Both the position numbers and the translations under genes were made by a program. Positions 13,102 through 24,460 of a stretch of DNA of 64,000 bases are shown here, in pieces. The stretch's first letter is position 1, and each line of letters starts with the position of its first letter. Source of the DNA: Knoxdaviesia capensis (lineage: Eukaryota > Ascomycota > Sordariomycetes > Microascales > Gondwanamycetaceae); contig LNGK01000005.1 of the NCBI GenBank assembly GCA_001510575.1, forward strand, positions 1,991,234-2,055,233, read 5' to 3'. Under the pieces are notes generated by a model. The model was not told where the DNA came from. It saw only the letters and a list, made by a program, of their open reading frames with translations, and searched no databases.

Positions 13102-13794
13102 GCTAGATTCATTTTTATGAAAGCTTGAGATAGAGAGATTCTATGGATAGCGAAGAGGACATATCACACACGGTATCAACCGAGAGAGCGATATGCGTAT
13201 TGACCATGTATCTCCCTGCCTGGAGAGATACAAATAGATCAATGATTTCTAAGTTGAAACACAGTTTCACCTAAGAGGATCGAATTTACTGCGCCACCAG
13301 TCAAATTTAGAAGTTTGAAGCCTGAGTTTGTTGTATTCAATCAAGGTGATCGAAAAATGAATACAATACAAAAAAATATAAAAAATCATGTCAGAGATAA
13401 TAACTAATATCCAACCAAACAGATTAAAGAAGAATTCAGAAGGGTTTAACTCCATCCATCTAACACTACTCAACTATGCTCTCTCTCTGGTCGCACAATA
13501 TCCCATGATTATGGGGGTTAAAAAACACAATAGGAAAGATTTAAGATCGGTGAAAGAAGAAAAGAATGGGGGCCCGGTTTAGAAATTCTATGCTGGTGGT
13601 GTCTCGTGTGGAGAAATGGTCGTCGTGATACGCATGTGAAATGGTCATGATGAAAACAAGGAAAAAGAACTGGGAGGGAATTGAGTGAAACCTCAACAAG
13701 AGGGTTTCTGAAATGCAAACGATGGCGCTAGAAAATGGCAAATGGTGTAAATAAATGAAGAGGAGGCAGCAAAAGCCTCGAACGAAGCTGCCCT
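13102..13794. other. Intergenic region between convergent genes
   Basis: AT-rich spacer holding the 3' ends of the NFX1-like gene (+) and the Bem46 gene (-). No coding signal is seen. Confidence 0.7.
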
Positions 13795-15426
13795 CTACTC
13801 CTTGGTAGCTCCTTGGATCGGAAGTTGGTCGGTAATATCGGCGATGAATTCGGCTATTGCTTCAAAGTATCCTTCTTCTAGAACACTAGAGTTGTGATCG
13901 CCGCCGGGGAAGGGTTTCCAGGTGCGCTTGGGGGATTTGCATATATCGTAGAGCTTCTTCATATGGAACGGCCTAGAGAAGGAGAGCAAGGAGTTGAGAC
14001 AGGTCAGATAAGTTACACGATCTTGTTGGCAACAGTGATCACTTCCACGCGAATCACATGTTGCAGTAAACAATGGCGGACACGAATAGTGATGAGTGGA
14101 CTTACGGGACGATCTCATCTTGCAGGCCGCTCAAAAACAATACCGGGACCTGGTTGATCTGCGGTAATAGCGTATCACTAGGCCAAACCTGGTGACACAG
14201 CATCGTGATGTACTTGGCCATAGGAATAACTGACGGGATCAGCTTGCGCATGGAGAGGAATGTGTTTTCCAGGATGAGGCCAGCGATATCACCCTGCTTC
14301 TGGTTCTTAGCCACGAGCCGGATGCTCACTGCACCACCCAAACTCTGTCCGTACACAACCAGGCGGTGGCTGCTGGTCTCGGCACGATCGCGGAGGTAAT
14401 CGAGGGCGGTCTGGGCATCGACACAAAGACCGGATTCGTCAGGTTCGCCGGTCGATAGGCCGTAGCCGCGATATTCAAGCATGAACACATTGCACCCGAC
14501 GTAATTGATGATCATGCGGGCAATTGGCAAGCGGTGGCCAATATTGCCGGCGTTTCCGTGGAACATGATGACGGTGATATTGGAGTTGCGGCCACCGCGT
14601 GGCCCGCGAATGTAAAAGGCCGACAGCTTCTCGCCATCTTTGGTCGGGATGACTAGCTCTTCAAAGTCTTTGATTCCAAATTGCGAAGGGCGCGGAACTT
14701 CTGAACGGGCGTTCGCTGGTAGATGGGATGGATAGATGAAGGCTCTAAGGGCGAGAAACTTTGCAATTAGACGAAGGCCAACTAGTTCAAGGATACGCCG
14801 ATGCTATTATGATAGTTTAGGGTCGATCGAGACTTACTTTTGCTTAAAATAGAGGAGGCTTGTCAGGACGGCAGCAACGCCCTGTTTTACAAGCCGTGAT
14901 GTCAGCAAGCCAAGTTCTTCAATTGATCTTTTAACCATAACATAGGGCAGAGTACAGGGGACGAGATGAAGGGAGCGGGTGACCAGATAGGCTTTCTCAA
15001 AACATCATGAGAGGTTTCCCTCGTCAGGACTAGAATGATAGGGAAGGGCGGTGGAGAAGTGCGCCTTTGCAGACGAGAGAGGCATGTGTGATGTTTAGGC
15101 TTTGTGACATGCTATGAGAGTCACCAAACGACATGACGCGAGAAGTGACAGTTGGCGGCAAACAAAAGAACACAAAACGGGGTGACACTGGTATGTGTGT
15201 AATTAGGAATCGGGTAAGGGTAAATAAAACACAGCACGATAAAGCCGGGATCTTTAGAGAACCCGGGCGGAAGTAGTAATGTTTATAGCTTCCACTAGAT
15301 GAGACGTACAGTTGAAGCCAGAGCAGGCAGCCGCATATAGCCAGCAATGGTGCTAAGAATGGAAACAGACTGGTCTATATAGGAACCTGTGGGAGAGGTT
15401 GGTGGGGGCCCGTTACTGGACGACAT
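13795..15426 (-). CDS. bem46: Bem46-family alpha/beta hydrolase
   Basis: Homologue of fission yeast and Neurospora Bem46, a membrane-associated serine hydrolase linked to polarity and ascospore germination; related to ABHD13. Four exons on the minus strand: 15426-15310, 14881-14838, 14744-14106 and 13972-13795, encoding 325 residues. A hydrophobic N-terminal segment at about 22-50 is a probable membrane anchor. The HGN(A)G oxyanion-hole motif is at 116-120. The nucleophile is Ser188 in GQSLGG, with Asp263 (SGLQDE) and His293 (GGDHNS) completing the triad. All three catalytic residues fall where the family has them. The first intron is 427 nt, much longer than the others (93 and 133 nt). The start chosen is the MSSSNG methionine; an upstream in-frame ATG at 15498 is possible but less likely. 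Substrate is unknown. Confidence 0.93.
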
Positions 15427-18026
15427 GGCGACGAAACCGCGCTGGTGGCTGAATGGAGTCCGTGGTGCGCGCAGATGTCGGGGATGGTGTGTGTTCAAAG
15501 GACACGAAGGATTTTATAAGAGCCTGTAAAGCTCGAGATCCGAGAGAGTCGCGTTATTCTTTCGACGAGGAGCAAACAGCAAGCAAGATGTTAGTCGCCG
15601 CCGTCCAGATGTGCACACAAAACCGGGTTGATAGAGATTATTCGCGTCTATGACAAGCAGATCGATCTCCATGCACCAACCATAAGCTTAGAGGAAACAG
15701 TGTTGGCTAACCTATTCTTGCTTCCTGAGGTTGAGGTGAGCTATTCGGAAGCCTGGGATGTTGCGGCGGCAGTGCACGTCAATCGTAGAACTGCTTCGTA
15801 GGCTACCAATACTGAAATGAGGATCACAAGGAATAATCGGACCAGAAGTTGACGTTGGAGAGAGGTATAGGGTGAAATTTTCGAGCGGAGTTGGCAAACG
15901 CATGTAGATAGACGATCACGCGAGAGATAGAAAAAAAAAAGAAAAGAAGAAGAAAAAACACGGAATCAACAGGGGCTGACTTGGGTGACGGGAGAGGCTC
16001 AGACTTTAGTAGCTAGAGCACTATTGACTGGAACGGCGGGTTAGTGTGGCTAGCCCGGGATAGGCGGCGCGTTCGAGAAGCTGCTCAACGAGATGAGGGC
16101 CAGAAACAGGCTTGTTGAATATCACAAGACGGTTGATCGGGAGGAGTTCAGTGACGGCAAACAAAGAAAAAAGAAGATCAGAGTTGCAAAGAGGAAGACT
16201 GGAAAACTGAGAGATATATTCCAGGAGCATCAAACATGCGAGAGTTACATCGAGACCTGGTCGTAAACTCAGGATAGGTAAGACAGGGAACTAGACAGTA
16301 AGAGAACATAGAAAAGTTGCGATGAAGAAAGGATGGATCACGGATGCAGCTGTGATAGAAACAATTCAGTAGTGATAATAATAACGACGATCATGCTTTA
16401 ACCCACCCAGATTTTTTGGGGCAATTGTGGCACTCTCGTGTGGCGCCGATGACATGTGCAATAAAAGCGAAATTAAGCTGCATGAATAGTCAAGTCTACA
16501 TGCGTCTTAGGGTCGACAGGGGCAGTTTTAGTACAGATTCTATTAGGGTCAAAGTTCGGAACGGGTACCAGGGACAAGGATCGCCCCAAATTGGCTTGCC
16601 GGCTGGCTGCAAAAGGGGGCGGCGACCTTATTGGCTGAAATGTGGTCAAAGTGGTGCACCTGTTGGTCGCTGGTGGGGAGTTGTGCAAGGGCCTCAAGAC
16701 TCAAGAAGCTTCAAGATATGCGTGGCTGTTGAATGGCTCATTGCCGGGCCTACCCCGTATGCACTTCACAATCCGGGAAGTGAGCAAGCACCTGGCTCGG
16801 ATATCTGCCGCATATCTCCAGAGAGAAAAGACCTTAGAGATGTAAATTTCATGACATGCCTATGTACCTACCTTTACGGCGCGCTTCCTCTTGTCTTGCG
16901 AGAAACTGGAGAACAGAGTGTGTCGTTGGTTGGTGTCTGCTAGTCCTAGGTGTTGTCAGCTGTAACCCTATAGGTCGATAGAGCTGAAGGATAGTCTCGC
17001 CTTCAGCAGGAGACGGGGCGTCGTTGGCAGGATGCTGAGCGAAAACTTGCACCGAGTAACCTCGTCTCACTCACCGTCGAGACCCATCCGTCGGTCCTCT
17101 CTGAGAATCAGCCACCTCAGTAGATGGTAGATTCCACTGGAAGACTGTTCCGAAATGGACCGACTTCCCCGTCTTTCGCGACCAGAATTTTACACAACTA
17201 CATCAAACCTTTCACGACGGCATCACCCCTTCACCATTGACTCAGAGACTCAGACCCACTACCACTAACCCATCCTCTAAGGACCAGCTCTTCCCTGATG
17301 CTATTCCCATCGTCCAACTATTGGCAATCTATGCACCGTGATATCTGCCGCATTCCCACATGGATACGGAGTCAACCCCCTTCCTTGATGATGGCCATGT
17401 CAAGTGTGGAGAGCAAGAAGAAATCGTAGATAAAACGGTCATTGGTATACATGGCCAGTAGAACGGCATTAATCTCGACTGTAAATTATTTGCAACGATG
17501 CCTCTTGGCAAGTTCAGAAACACTCCATATTCCATAAATCCAATGAACGAGCGATAACTGCAAAGAAGATGCTGTCATCACAACAGTTATGCTCGCTATT
17601 CGGATCGAGATAGATACCGAACCCGTAAGATACATAAACGACTCGCCGCACCAGACCACAACGCCGGGCCACGGCAGTCAACAGAACCAGAAGCCAAAAC
17701 AGTAAGAGGAATCATACATCCATGACATATCTGACCACATCACCATAAAATAAACCGGAAACATAAAAACGCAACGGCAATAAAGCCTTGAGAGCATCAG
17801 CTGGAGAGGGAGAAAGATGAATACTAGAAAACAGAGGGAAAGGATGAGACCAAGGAAAGCAGTGCAAAAACGAAACCAGGGATCTTCACGGTATCGACGA
17901 AAGAGGAAAAAAAACCATCAGAGTAAAACCAAAGCAATAATTATAATCCGGCCGTTAGCTCGCGTGTTCATTCGCTCAATCAAGCGAGTATTTCACGCTA
18001 CCACATTGTTCACGGTGGACAGATTT
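15427..18026. other. Intergenic region, no supported gene
   Basis: About 2.6 kb without a convincing coding region. The longest open frame (16416-16943, +) has no recognisable motif and no supporting exon structure. The part next to 15427 is presumably the Bem46 promoter and the part next to 18026 the 3' end of the small gene on the minus strand. Confidence 0.55.
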
Positions 18027-18644
18027 TCAGTCCATGTTGACAAAATCACTGGCCAAGATCACCGGGCCCTGCCGCACCGCAAACGCGAGGGCCGTGGTAG
18101 TAGCATGGCTCCCGATATCTTCAACAGTGTACTCCGGTCGCACCGATATATATCCTTCGTCGTCGAGCTCCGCCAGCGCCTGCAGCGCCCACGCCCGCGC
18201 ATCGAACGTGGCACCCCATCGCCGCAGTGACCTTTGCAGAGTTGCACGCGCCTCCGGGGTAGCCGGCTGCTCATCGGGGAGTGCCACGGAGGTTAGACGC
18301 TCCATCAACGGCTCATGGAAGTCTGCATCCAGTTCGGCGATCTTGATGGCGCACACCACCGGTCGCGTGTATAGCACGTGCTGGATCTTCTCCACCACCC
18401 GCCGCCACGGCCCCGTCTTGTCCATCGCGTGGAACGCCCGCCCGCCGTCGGAGCCTTCCTGAAGAAACAACGTCCAGTGCCACCGGTCTGCCTCGGGCAA
18501 TTCCCACAGCATCAGATAGAGTCCATTGACGTCGAGGTCGGGCCGCGCGACATCAGGCCGTTGGGGTGGGCGGGCACTGGCATCGGAGGATTTGGCGGGG
18601 CCGCTGGGCGGGGGCGCGGCCTTCGAGGTGGAAGCTGTTGCCAT
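18027..18644 (-). CDS. Small conserved fungal protein of unknown function
   Basis: Single-exon frame of 205 residues with high GC at third codon positions, unlike its surroundings, which supports real coding. The first ~35 residues are Ala/Pro/Ser-rich and disordered. A compact domain follows, with LYLMLWELPEADRWHWTLFL at about 42-61 and DARAWALQALAELDDEGY at about 149-166. There is no signal peptide or membrane segment. The L-Y-L-x-L-W...H-W-x-L pattern resembles a lineage-expanded family of small fungal proteins that I recall as DUF7770, but I could not verify this. No function can be assigned. It is flanked by more than 1 kb of non-coding DNA on both sides, so context gives no clue. Confidence 0.75.
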   Translation of the reverse strand: MATASTSKAAPPPSGPAKSSDASARPPQRPDVARPDLDVNGLYLMLWELPEADRWHWTLFLQEGSDGGRAFHAMDKTGPWRRVVEKIQHVLYTRPVVCAIKIAELDADFHEPLMERLTSVALPDEQPATPEARATLQRSLRRWGATFDARAWALQALAELDDEGYISVRPEYTVEDIGSHATTTALAFAVRQGPVILASDFVNMD

Positions 18645-19198
18645 GACAGCGACGAAACGGCCCGAGGGGGTAATATACTAGTACAGGACAGAGTCGGGGG
18701 AAAATCGGAACGGGATGGATGATGTAAAAGACAAGACTATAGAACAGTGGCCCTAGAAAGGGGGAGGGGTACAAGCAAGTGGGGGAAAGGACCAAAACGG
18801 AGGGGAGTATGAATGCACGTCGAGAACGTAAATTGATTAGAAAAGCAAAAGGGGTTCAATATTGAACTGAACAGAAGGAAAGATATCGCAGAAGGAAAGA
18901 AGAATAAAATGTCACGACATGTGGTGGGAATCACAATTTGAGCTTGGTGCCAGAATGGAGAGAGGGGAGAAGATATGGAGATGGAAGTACAAGCACCATA
19001 GCAGAAGATGCAATTGGATAAAGTGCCAAATTCTTTCCCCATTTTTTTTCTTTGGCTACCACATTGTTTCTAAGAGGGGGCGGCTGGCAGCTAGTGGACA
19101 ACCCCAACCCTAATATGAAATAATAACGTTGAGGCAAAGCTGAGAAGTACAGCAGACATGCAAAAACGTAGAAAGGAACATCAGGCAAAAAAAACAAG
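18645..19198. other. Intergenic region
   Basis: Upstream region of the small minus-strand gene, reaching to the tRNA. On the minus strand it is rich in C and T, as is usual for a fungal promoter or leader. Nothing coding is seen. Confidence 0.6.
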
Positions 19199-19270
19199 CT
19201 CCCCAACTGGGAATCGAACCCAGGTCACCTGCGTGACAAGCAGGTATGATCACCACTACACTATTGAGGA
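19199..19270 (-). tRNA. tRNA-Asp (GTC anticodon)
   Basis: Read on the minus strand, a 72-nt sequence folds as a complete cloverleaf. The acceptor stem is TCCTCAA paired with TTGGGGA, with one T-G pair. The anticodon stem is CCTGC/GCAGG around the loop TTGTCAC, giving anticodon GTC. The T arm contains GGTTCGATTCC. The unpaired discriminator base is G at 19199. There is no intron. A T-rich stretch after the 3' end fits Pol III termination. Confidence 0.95.
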
Positions 19271-22200
19271 CGTTACCCACTTTTAACGGACGTGAAGTTT
19301 TGTTAGTAAATCTGATACTATAAAGGTTAGGAACTAAATTGGGGCAATTATTAGCCTTCAGGTTCACTACGAGCATCATAGGCCTTGAAGAATTTAGACA
19401 CTAATAATGGTAGCCCGCAAAAAAACCTAACTGCTTATCTGGTACTGTGGCAGTTATGTGACAGGACCTGTGTTCTTTCAGTTTACACCTCGGGAGCTGG
19501 AGTCATTTACGGGACTACCTTACATATAGTCTCGGTTTATATATATCAAATGACCCGTTGGTCTCGGGAATGGTGAGCAGCCCGTGAGGAAGCACGGAAT
19601 TACGGCTTCCTGTTTCTTATTGGATATAGCCGTTGGATGGAGGGCGAAGACTTAGCCATTTAAGGAGGTGGATGTAGTTAGTATATCGGCCCTGGGCCAC
19701 TGTGAGTATGCACAGATGATGATGGCGTGTAATACCTTGCAGTGGGACTGGCAGCACTGATACTGTGGGATATTACTGCGATACAGAAGGCGCGAAGGGT
19801 GCTTCTTAAGCAACATAGAGAGAGAAAGCCGAGCCAAAGAGATGTTCACAGGAAGATACAGACCGGCAGGATGATGAAGACCCCGCGTACACTACGCGGG
19901 GCGTAAAGCGCTACTCAGCCGGAGTATAGATTTTATTTCACTCAACTAGAGGGCCACCATGATGTCTCCATCTCCAATAGATATCATGAGACGCAACCGA
20001 GTCCAAGATGTGATTCGTTCTGAACATGCCAGACTAGTGGCACCGGCCTGCACAGAAGTCTAATCAATACCTCTCTCAGCGTCTGCCGGAAATCATGGCA
20101 CGTCTGCTGGGTGGGTGAACGCGTATTCCGTAGAGTAACGAGACTGCCAACGGTTGACCATGAAGGTGAAGAGAACGGTGGGGACACGGACGGCGGCGAT
20201 TGCGTCTGAGGAGAAGAGATGACCAGAAAGGTGTCAAATTCCCGTGCCCAGTGCCAACGCAGGAGGACTCATAATATTTCCGGACCATTATCGTGAAGTT
20301 TTTATTTCTCTCTTTTGGGCAGCATGGCAAATGTGAGATATGTGTGGTGATGTCAGAGAACACGACACTTTCCGGCCCTGAGTCACCCACAGAGGACCCA
20401 CAAACGGGGGGAAGAGCAAACTTTTACACCGGAAATGAGTAGAAGGAAAGCCTCGAGTATCACGGTGGGCTGCTGGAGGTAAAGATGGCGTATTGCTAGG
20501 GACACGCAAGTGACACTGGCAGATATTGTTGTCCGGGCCGCCAGTTGGCTTCTTCAGCTTGGGATTCGGAGACTCTCCATGAAGTATTTCAGGGCTCCAT
20601 CCGGCCATCTGGGCCAGGTGCCGTTACAGACACATGGATAGATGAACCACCGAAGCTGCAAGTGATTTTACATGTGAGGTTCGCCATAGAAGGGAAATCG
20701 CGAACTGGATTACGCCACGGGAAGAACTGCGTGTAGTAGATAAGCGATGTCTCAACTCATATGTCAAACAGATACGAACACAGGAGGGCTCCTATAAATA
20801 CCTAGTATAAGAGTGGTGAAACTGCTAGTGCAGGCCAGTGCAGGCCATGAAAGGGTTTGTATGTCTATCGTGTACTATGTTTAGTACTGAAAAGAGTTGT
20901 TCCGGGGCTTGGCGGGCCAGGGACTTCTTCCGCCGATGAAGACGGCCGCCGCGACGGTGCCACCTCGGGTAGCTATTACGGCAAGCCCAAGTACTTGTGA
21001 GTGGTGAAGCCGTCTCCTCGGTGGAGAAACGATCATCGGCGAGGTCTCATCAAAAAGCGGAACAGTTGGCGGCAGATTGTATTTTTTCTGGGATACGCGC
21101 CAAACACAAAGAGCTAAATTAGGTTGGTGACTTTTCTTGAGAGAAAAGAAGATATAACAAGGTGCCTGGATGGCGATGAAGCCAGAGAGATGAAGATATC
21201 ACTTCGAGTGCTAAACTTAAAAAGTGTCCGTTCGGATATCGCCGTGAAATCAACAGGCCGCAAACTGAAGAGTATCCTCACACGGACATATATGGTACCG
21301 AGTACTGTAGCTCTTATTCTTAAATCACAGCGCCAACTTCTGCTGATAGTTCGGGGAGGTCTGATTGCCCAAGCTGGCGGAATAAACGTCATGCCTTTAC
21401 GGACTAACATGCAGAATTGCGGAATCCCTCAAAAGCCGACACTCCACCAAAGCAGCCGCTATCTGCGGAAACTATCATGGAACTTCGCGAAGCACATATA
21501 TTGTATCCCGGAGTTGCGTTCTCCTGAATGTTTTTCATTTGTTCGGTAGTAAGAACTAAGACGCGTAAACTCCACCGAACAGATACCAGTCAATACACAG
21601 GTGGAACTACTGTATGGGGTTGTTGGGCATCAGGACCGACGCGAACATTCTGTCGCTCCACTCAAGCCCGCATTTTACTCTCATCTTACTCGTCCTTGAG
21701 ACCAGCCCTGGACAATGTTGTTTTTAAGCGCAAGTCTCACAGCGGCCGTCGACTTCGTTTATTATTGAGGACCTACCATCTTGAAGAAGTTACTTGGTGA
21801 ACTGTCAAGAAGATCTTGAAGATGCGCTCAAGATCAGTGAGAAATTTGCCCCAAAATATCTCGATGTGTACGGTACATCGTGTACTGTAGGCATAACCAC
21901 AGTATATGCCTGTGGACATACAGACGGCTTTCTTGATCATATCACCTCTTGGTTTTCGTCTCGTAGTTTGCGGACATAGTCACATATAAACTCCGCAACC
22001 ACTCCCTGGAAGAGTCGGATGCGCTTGTCCCACCCGGGTTCTCAGCGCCGCGTGTCTTGGTAACTTAATTTCTCGTGCCACACCAAGCGGTAAAAAGAAA
22101 TAATAAAACCAAGGAAGAAACCACGTAAAACCGGGGGCTTAAGCTATCCGCGAAGGCCCAAGAGAAGCCACTTTTTAGACGTAGAAGCAAACAACCTTTT

Positions 22201-24460
22201 CTGGACAACGTGAGGTGGAACGTTCCCAGGAGGGCTGCTCTGCATTACAGGACCTGCACTCGATCAACCGGCCCCCAATTGTGAAATTCTTTCTTACTGT
22301 GCCCTGTTTTTCAATACTGGGATCTTTAATGAGCGGCCAAGCGCCGTCTACCATCAAAGAGGAAGCCCAGGCAACCAACCAACCGGAAAGCTTATGTTAG
22401 AGCCTCTTCTCAAACATAGGTAACTGGGAAACCTAAACCTGCCGTATTCGTGTAGCTACTCACTTTGCCTCCTGTTGTCGTGTCGATAACATGCCCAATC
22501 ACTTCTTGTGCACCTAGCCTTACTGAGGCGACTCGCAAATACCACCCAGTGTTCATCCTCCCCCATACACACCTACGGAGATAGGCCTGAACTCCATGAC
22601 AATCACCCTACCAGGCGCAATCTCCACATAAACAGCGCAGCCAGCATGATGCTCATTATTGCTCTCAAAATCCGGACACCAGGGTCCTATTCGGAGTACA
22701 GTACACCCAACCCTGAATTTACTCCTTTTGCTAACCCGCGATGATACTAGAAATATACTGTCCTACAGTACTGTCCTCCGTACATCTTGATGCACATCCT
22801 TGCTCTGGGTATCATGACTGGGTCCGATATACTTGCGTCAACCCTTATCTTTTGATCTGCTGTCAACGCATCCCGAGTATGAGAGCAGGAAGAGAGTATG
22901 GATGGACAAGCAGACCATTATATACAGTACTGTAGTTCCTGTGCATATCTGCATGAGGTTGCCTCCATGAAGCCAAGCTGCGGCAGCCAAACACTGCCAG
23001 CATGCCAGGTCACGCCCACATGAGTTGAAATCAGTAAGGAAGAGCCCCATGGTACAAGGGACAACCCCTTAGAGGCTTCGTCTGCCCTGTTTTCATTCCT
23101 CCGTATAATTTGAAAGAGCCACATGGTATGCTCGCTTCACCCCTACTCCTACAGCCGCCGTCCCAAGGTAACACGGAGGAGAGGACCCTGAAGGAGCGAA
23201 TTTGCGTTTTTCCTTTTGGAAAAAAAAAACAGAAGGACAATCCTTTCAGCTAGGACTGGGTGTGCTGAAAACCTGCGCGATCATTCGTTGTGTGCAGACT
23301 CCTTTCGCTTCTAGCCAACCGGCTCAAGCCCCCCCGGAAGACCTGACCAAAAAGAATCCGCGATTGGGTCGGTGGTCTGGGCTCCCAAATTAAAAAAAAA
23401 AAAAAAAACTCCTGGAACCATTAAGCCATACTCCCAACCACGCCCACCCTTCCTTGGTGTTGCTTCTTGCTCTCACTGCCGTTGTTTTGTTGTCTCTGTT
23501 GTGTGTATATATCTGTTTACGGAGGACAGATATACCTGATTTACAGACAAGGAGAGCTGGTTGACACACGTTTTTGTGGCTGTTGGAGTTTAAATCTGGT
23601 GCAGCAGGTAGTATAGTAAGTAGTACGCCCTTTTGCCACCCGCCCCCCTTTTGACTCTTACGGTCTTCCCTATCGACCGGTACGCTTCTCTTCACGATGT
23701 TCCGTGTCTTTCCCGCTAGAGAATCCGAACCGAACAGAACTAGAAGGGGGTGTGGTGGTGTGTGCTTGCAGGGGAGGCTCTCAAACTCCGCGTGGAGAAT
23801 AGCTAGTCGCCGGCTAGCCCTGTGCCGGACACACTCAGTCCCAGTCGTCAACCATCAACATTCATCTCTCCGACCTGGGTCAATCTCATGCCCCCCCCCC
23901 CTTTATTATTTTTTTTTATAGCAGGGGGAAGGAGGAATATTCCCTCTTGCGCTATCGACGGCGGCGCCTGGTTTGACGGGGAGGCGGACCTGTAAACACC
24001 GCGATTAGATTCCTCAGGGCCAAGCACCGAAGGGTCGTTTATCTCTTCTTCTTTAGGTTTGGCCCTGGGACCTTTTTGAACAAGGAAATAATCGCTGTAA
24101 CTTTGACCCGCTTGCGCTTACATGCTTATTGTCCTTTTATGCCTGCTTGTTGTCGTCCTTGGTCTTCTTATAAGAACATCCAGCCGCCCCAAGTTCTTAC
24201 TTCCAGACTTTGATGATCCTCATCTGTAAACACCCTTTCTAAGTGTTTTCATTTCTTCATCACTTTATTATACCCAGCCAAATAGGGATTCTTCCTTCCC
24301 TCTATAATATTTATTGAACCCTCACTCCTTTCCTCCTTTTCCACTGCTTTCGTTTACACATAAACCATTCCTTACCAGTCTCCTATCCCTAAATCTCACC
24401 ACACATCTTCGCCATTGCAGACAAATCTCACCCGCACTGCATGCAGACAACCTAGAGACC
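19271..24460. other. Long intergenic region, no supported gene
   Basis: About 5.2 kb with no frame I can support as a gene. It holds a strong 9-bp hairpin at 19881-19901, several TACAG/CTGTA motifs (21301-21310, 22696-22706, 22764-22774, 22923-22934), a poly-A run near 23392-23408, and a short coding-like patch at about 20915-20999. The last ~150 bases before 24461 are rich in C and T and form the probable leader of the MFS gene. Confidence 0.5.
19881..19901. repeat. Perfect 9-bp hairpin
   Basis: CCCCGCGTA is followed by the three-base loop CAC and then TACGCGGGG. The stem is perfect and two-thirds GC or more in otherwise ordinary intergenic DNA. Role unknown. Confidence 0.8.

Noticed and set aside
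12258..13112. 284-residue frame on the minus strand
   Set aside because: Lies antisense to the R3H end of the NFX1-like gene, whose frame has clear domains. The antisense frame comes from GC-rich third positions.
16416..16943. 175-residue plus-strand frame
   Set aside because: No motif, mixed codon use, no splice-linked neighbours; a chance frame in intergenic DNA.
19271..24460. Transposon in the long gap
   Set aside because: No transposase, reverse-transcriptase or integrase motif and no clear terminal repeats found by eye. A repeat-library search would be decisive.
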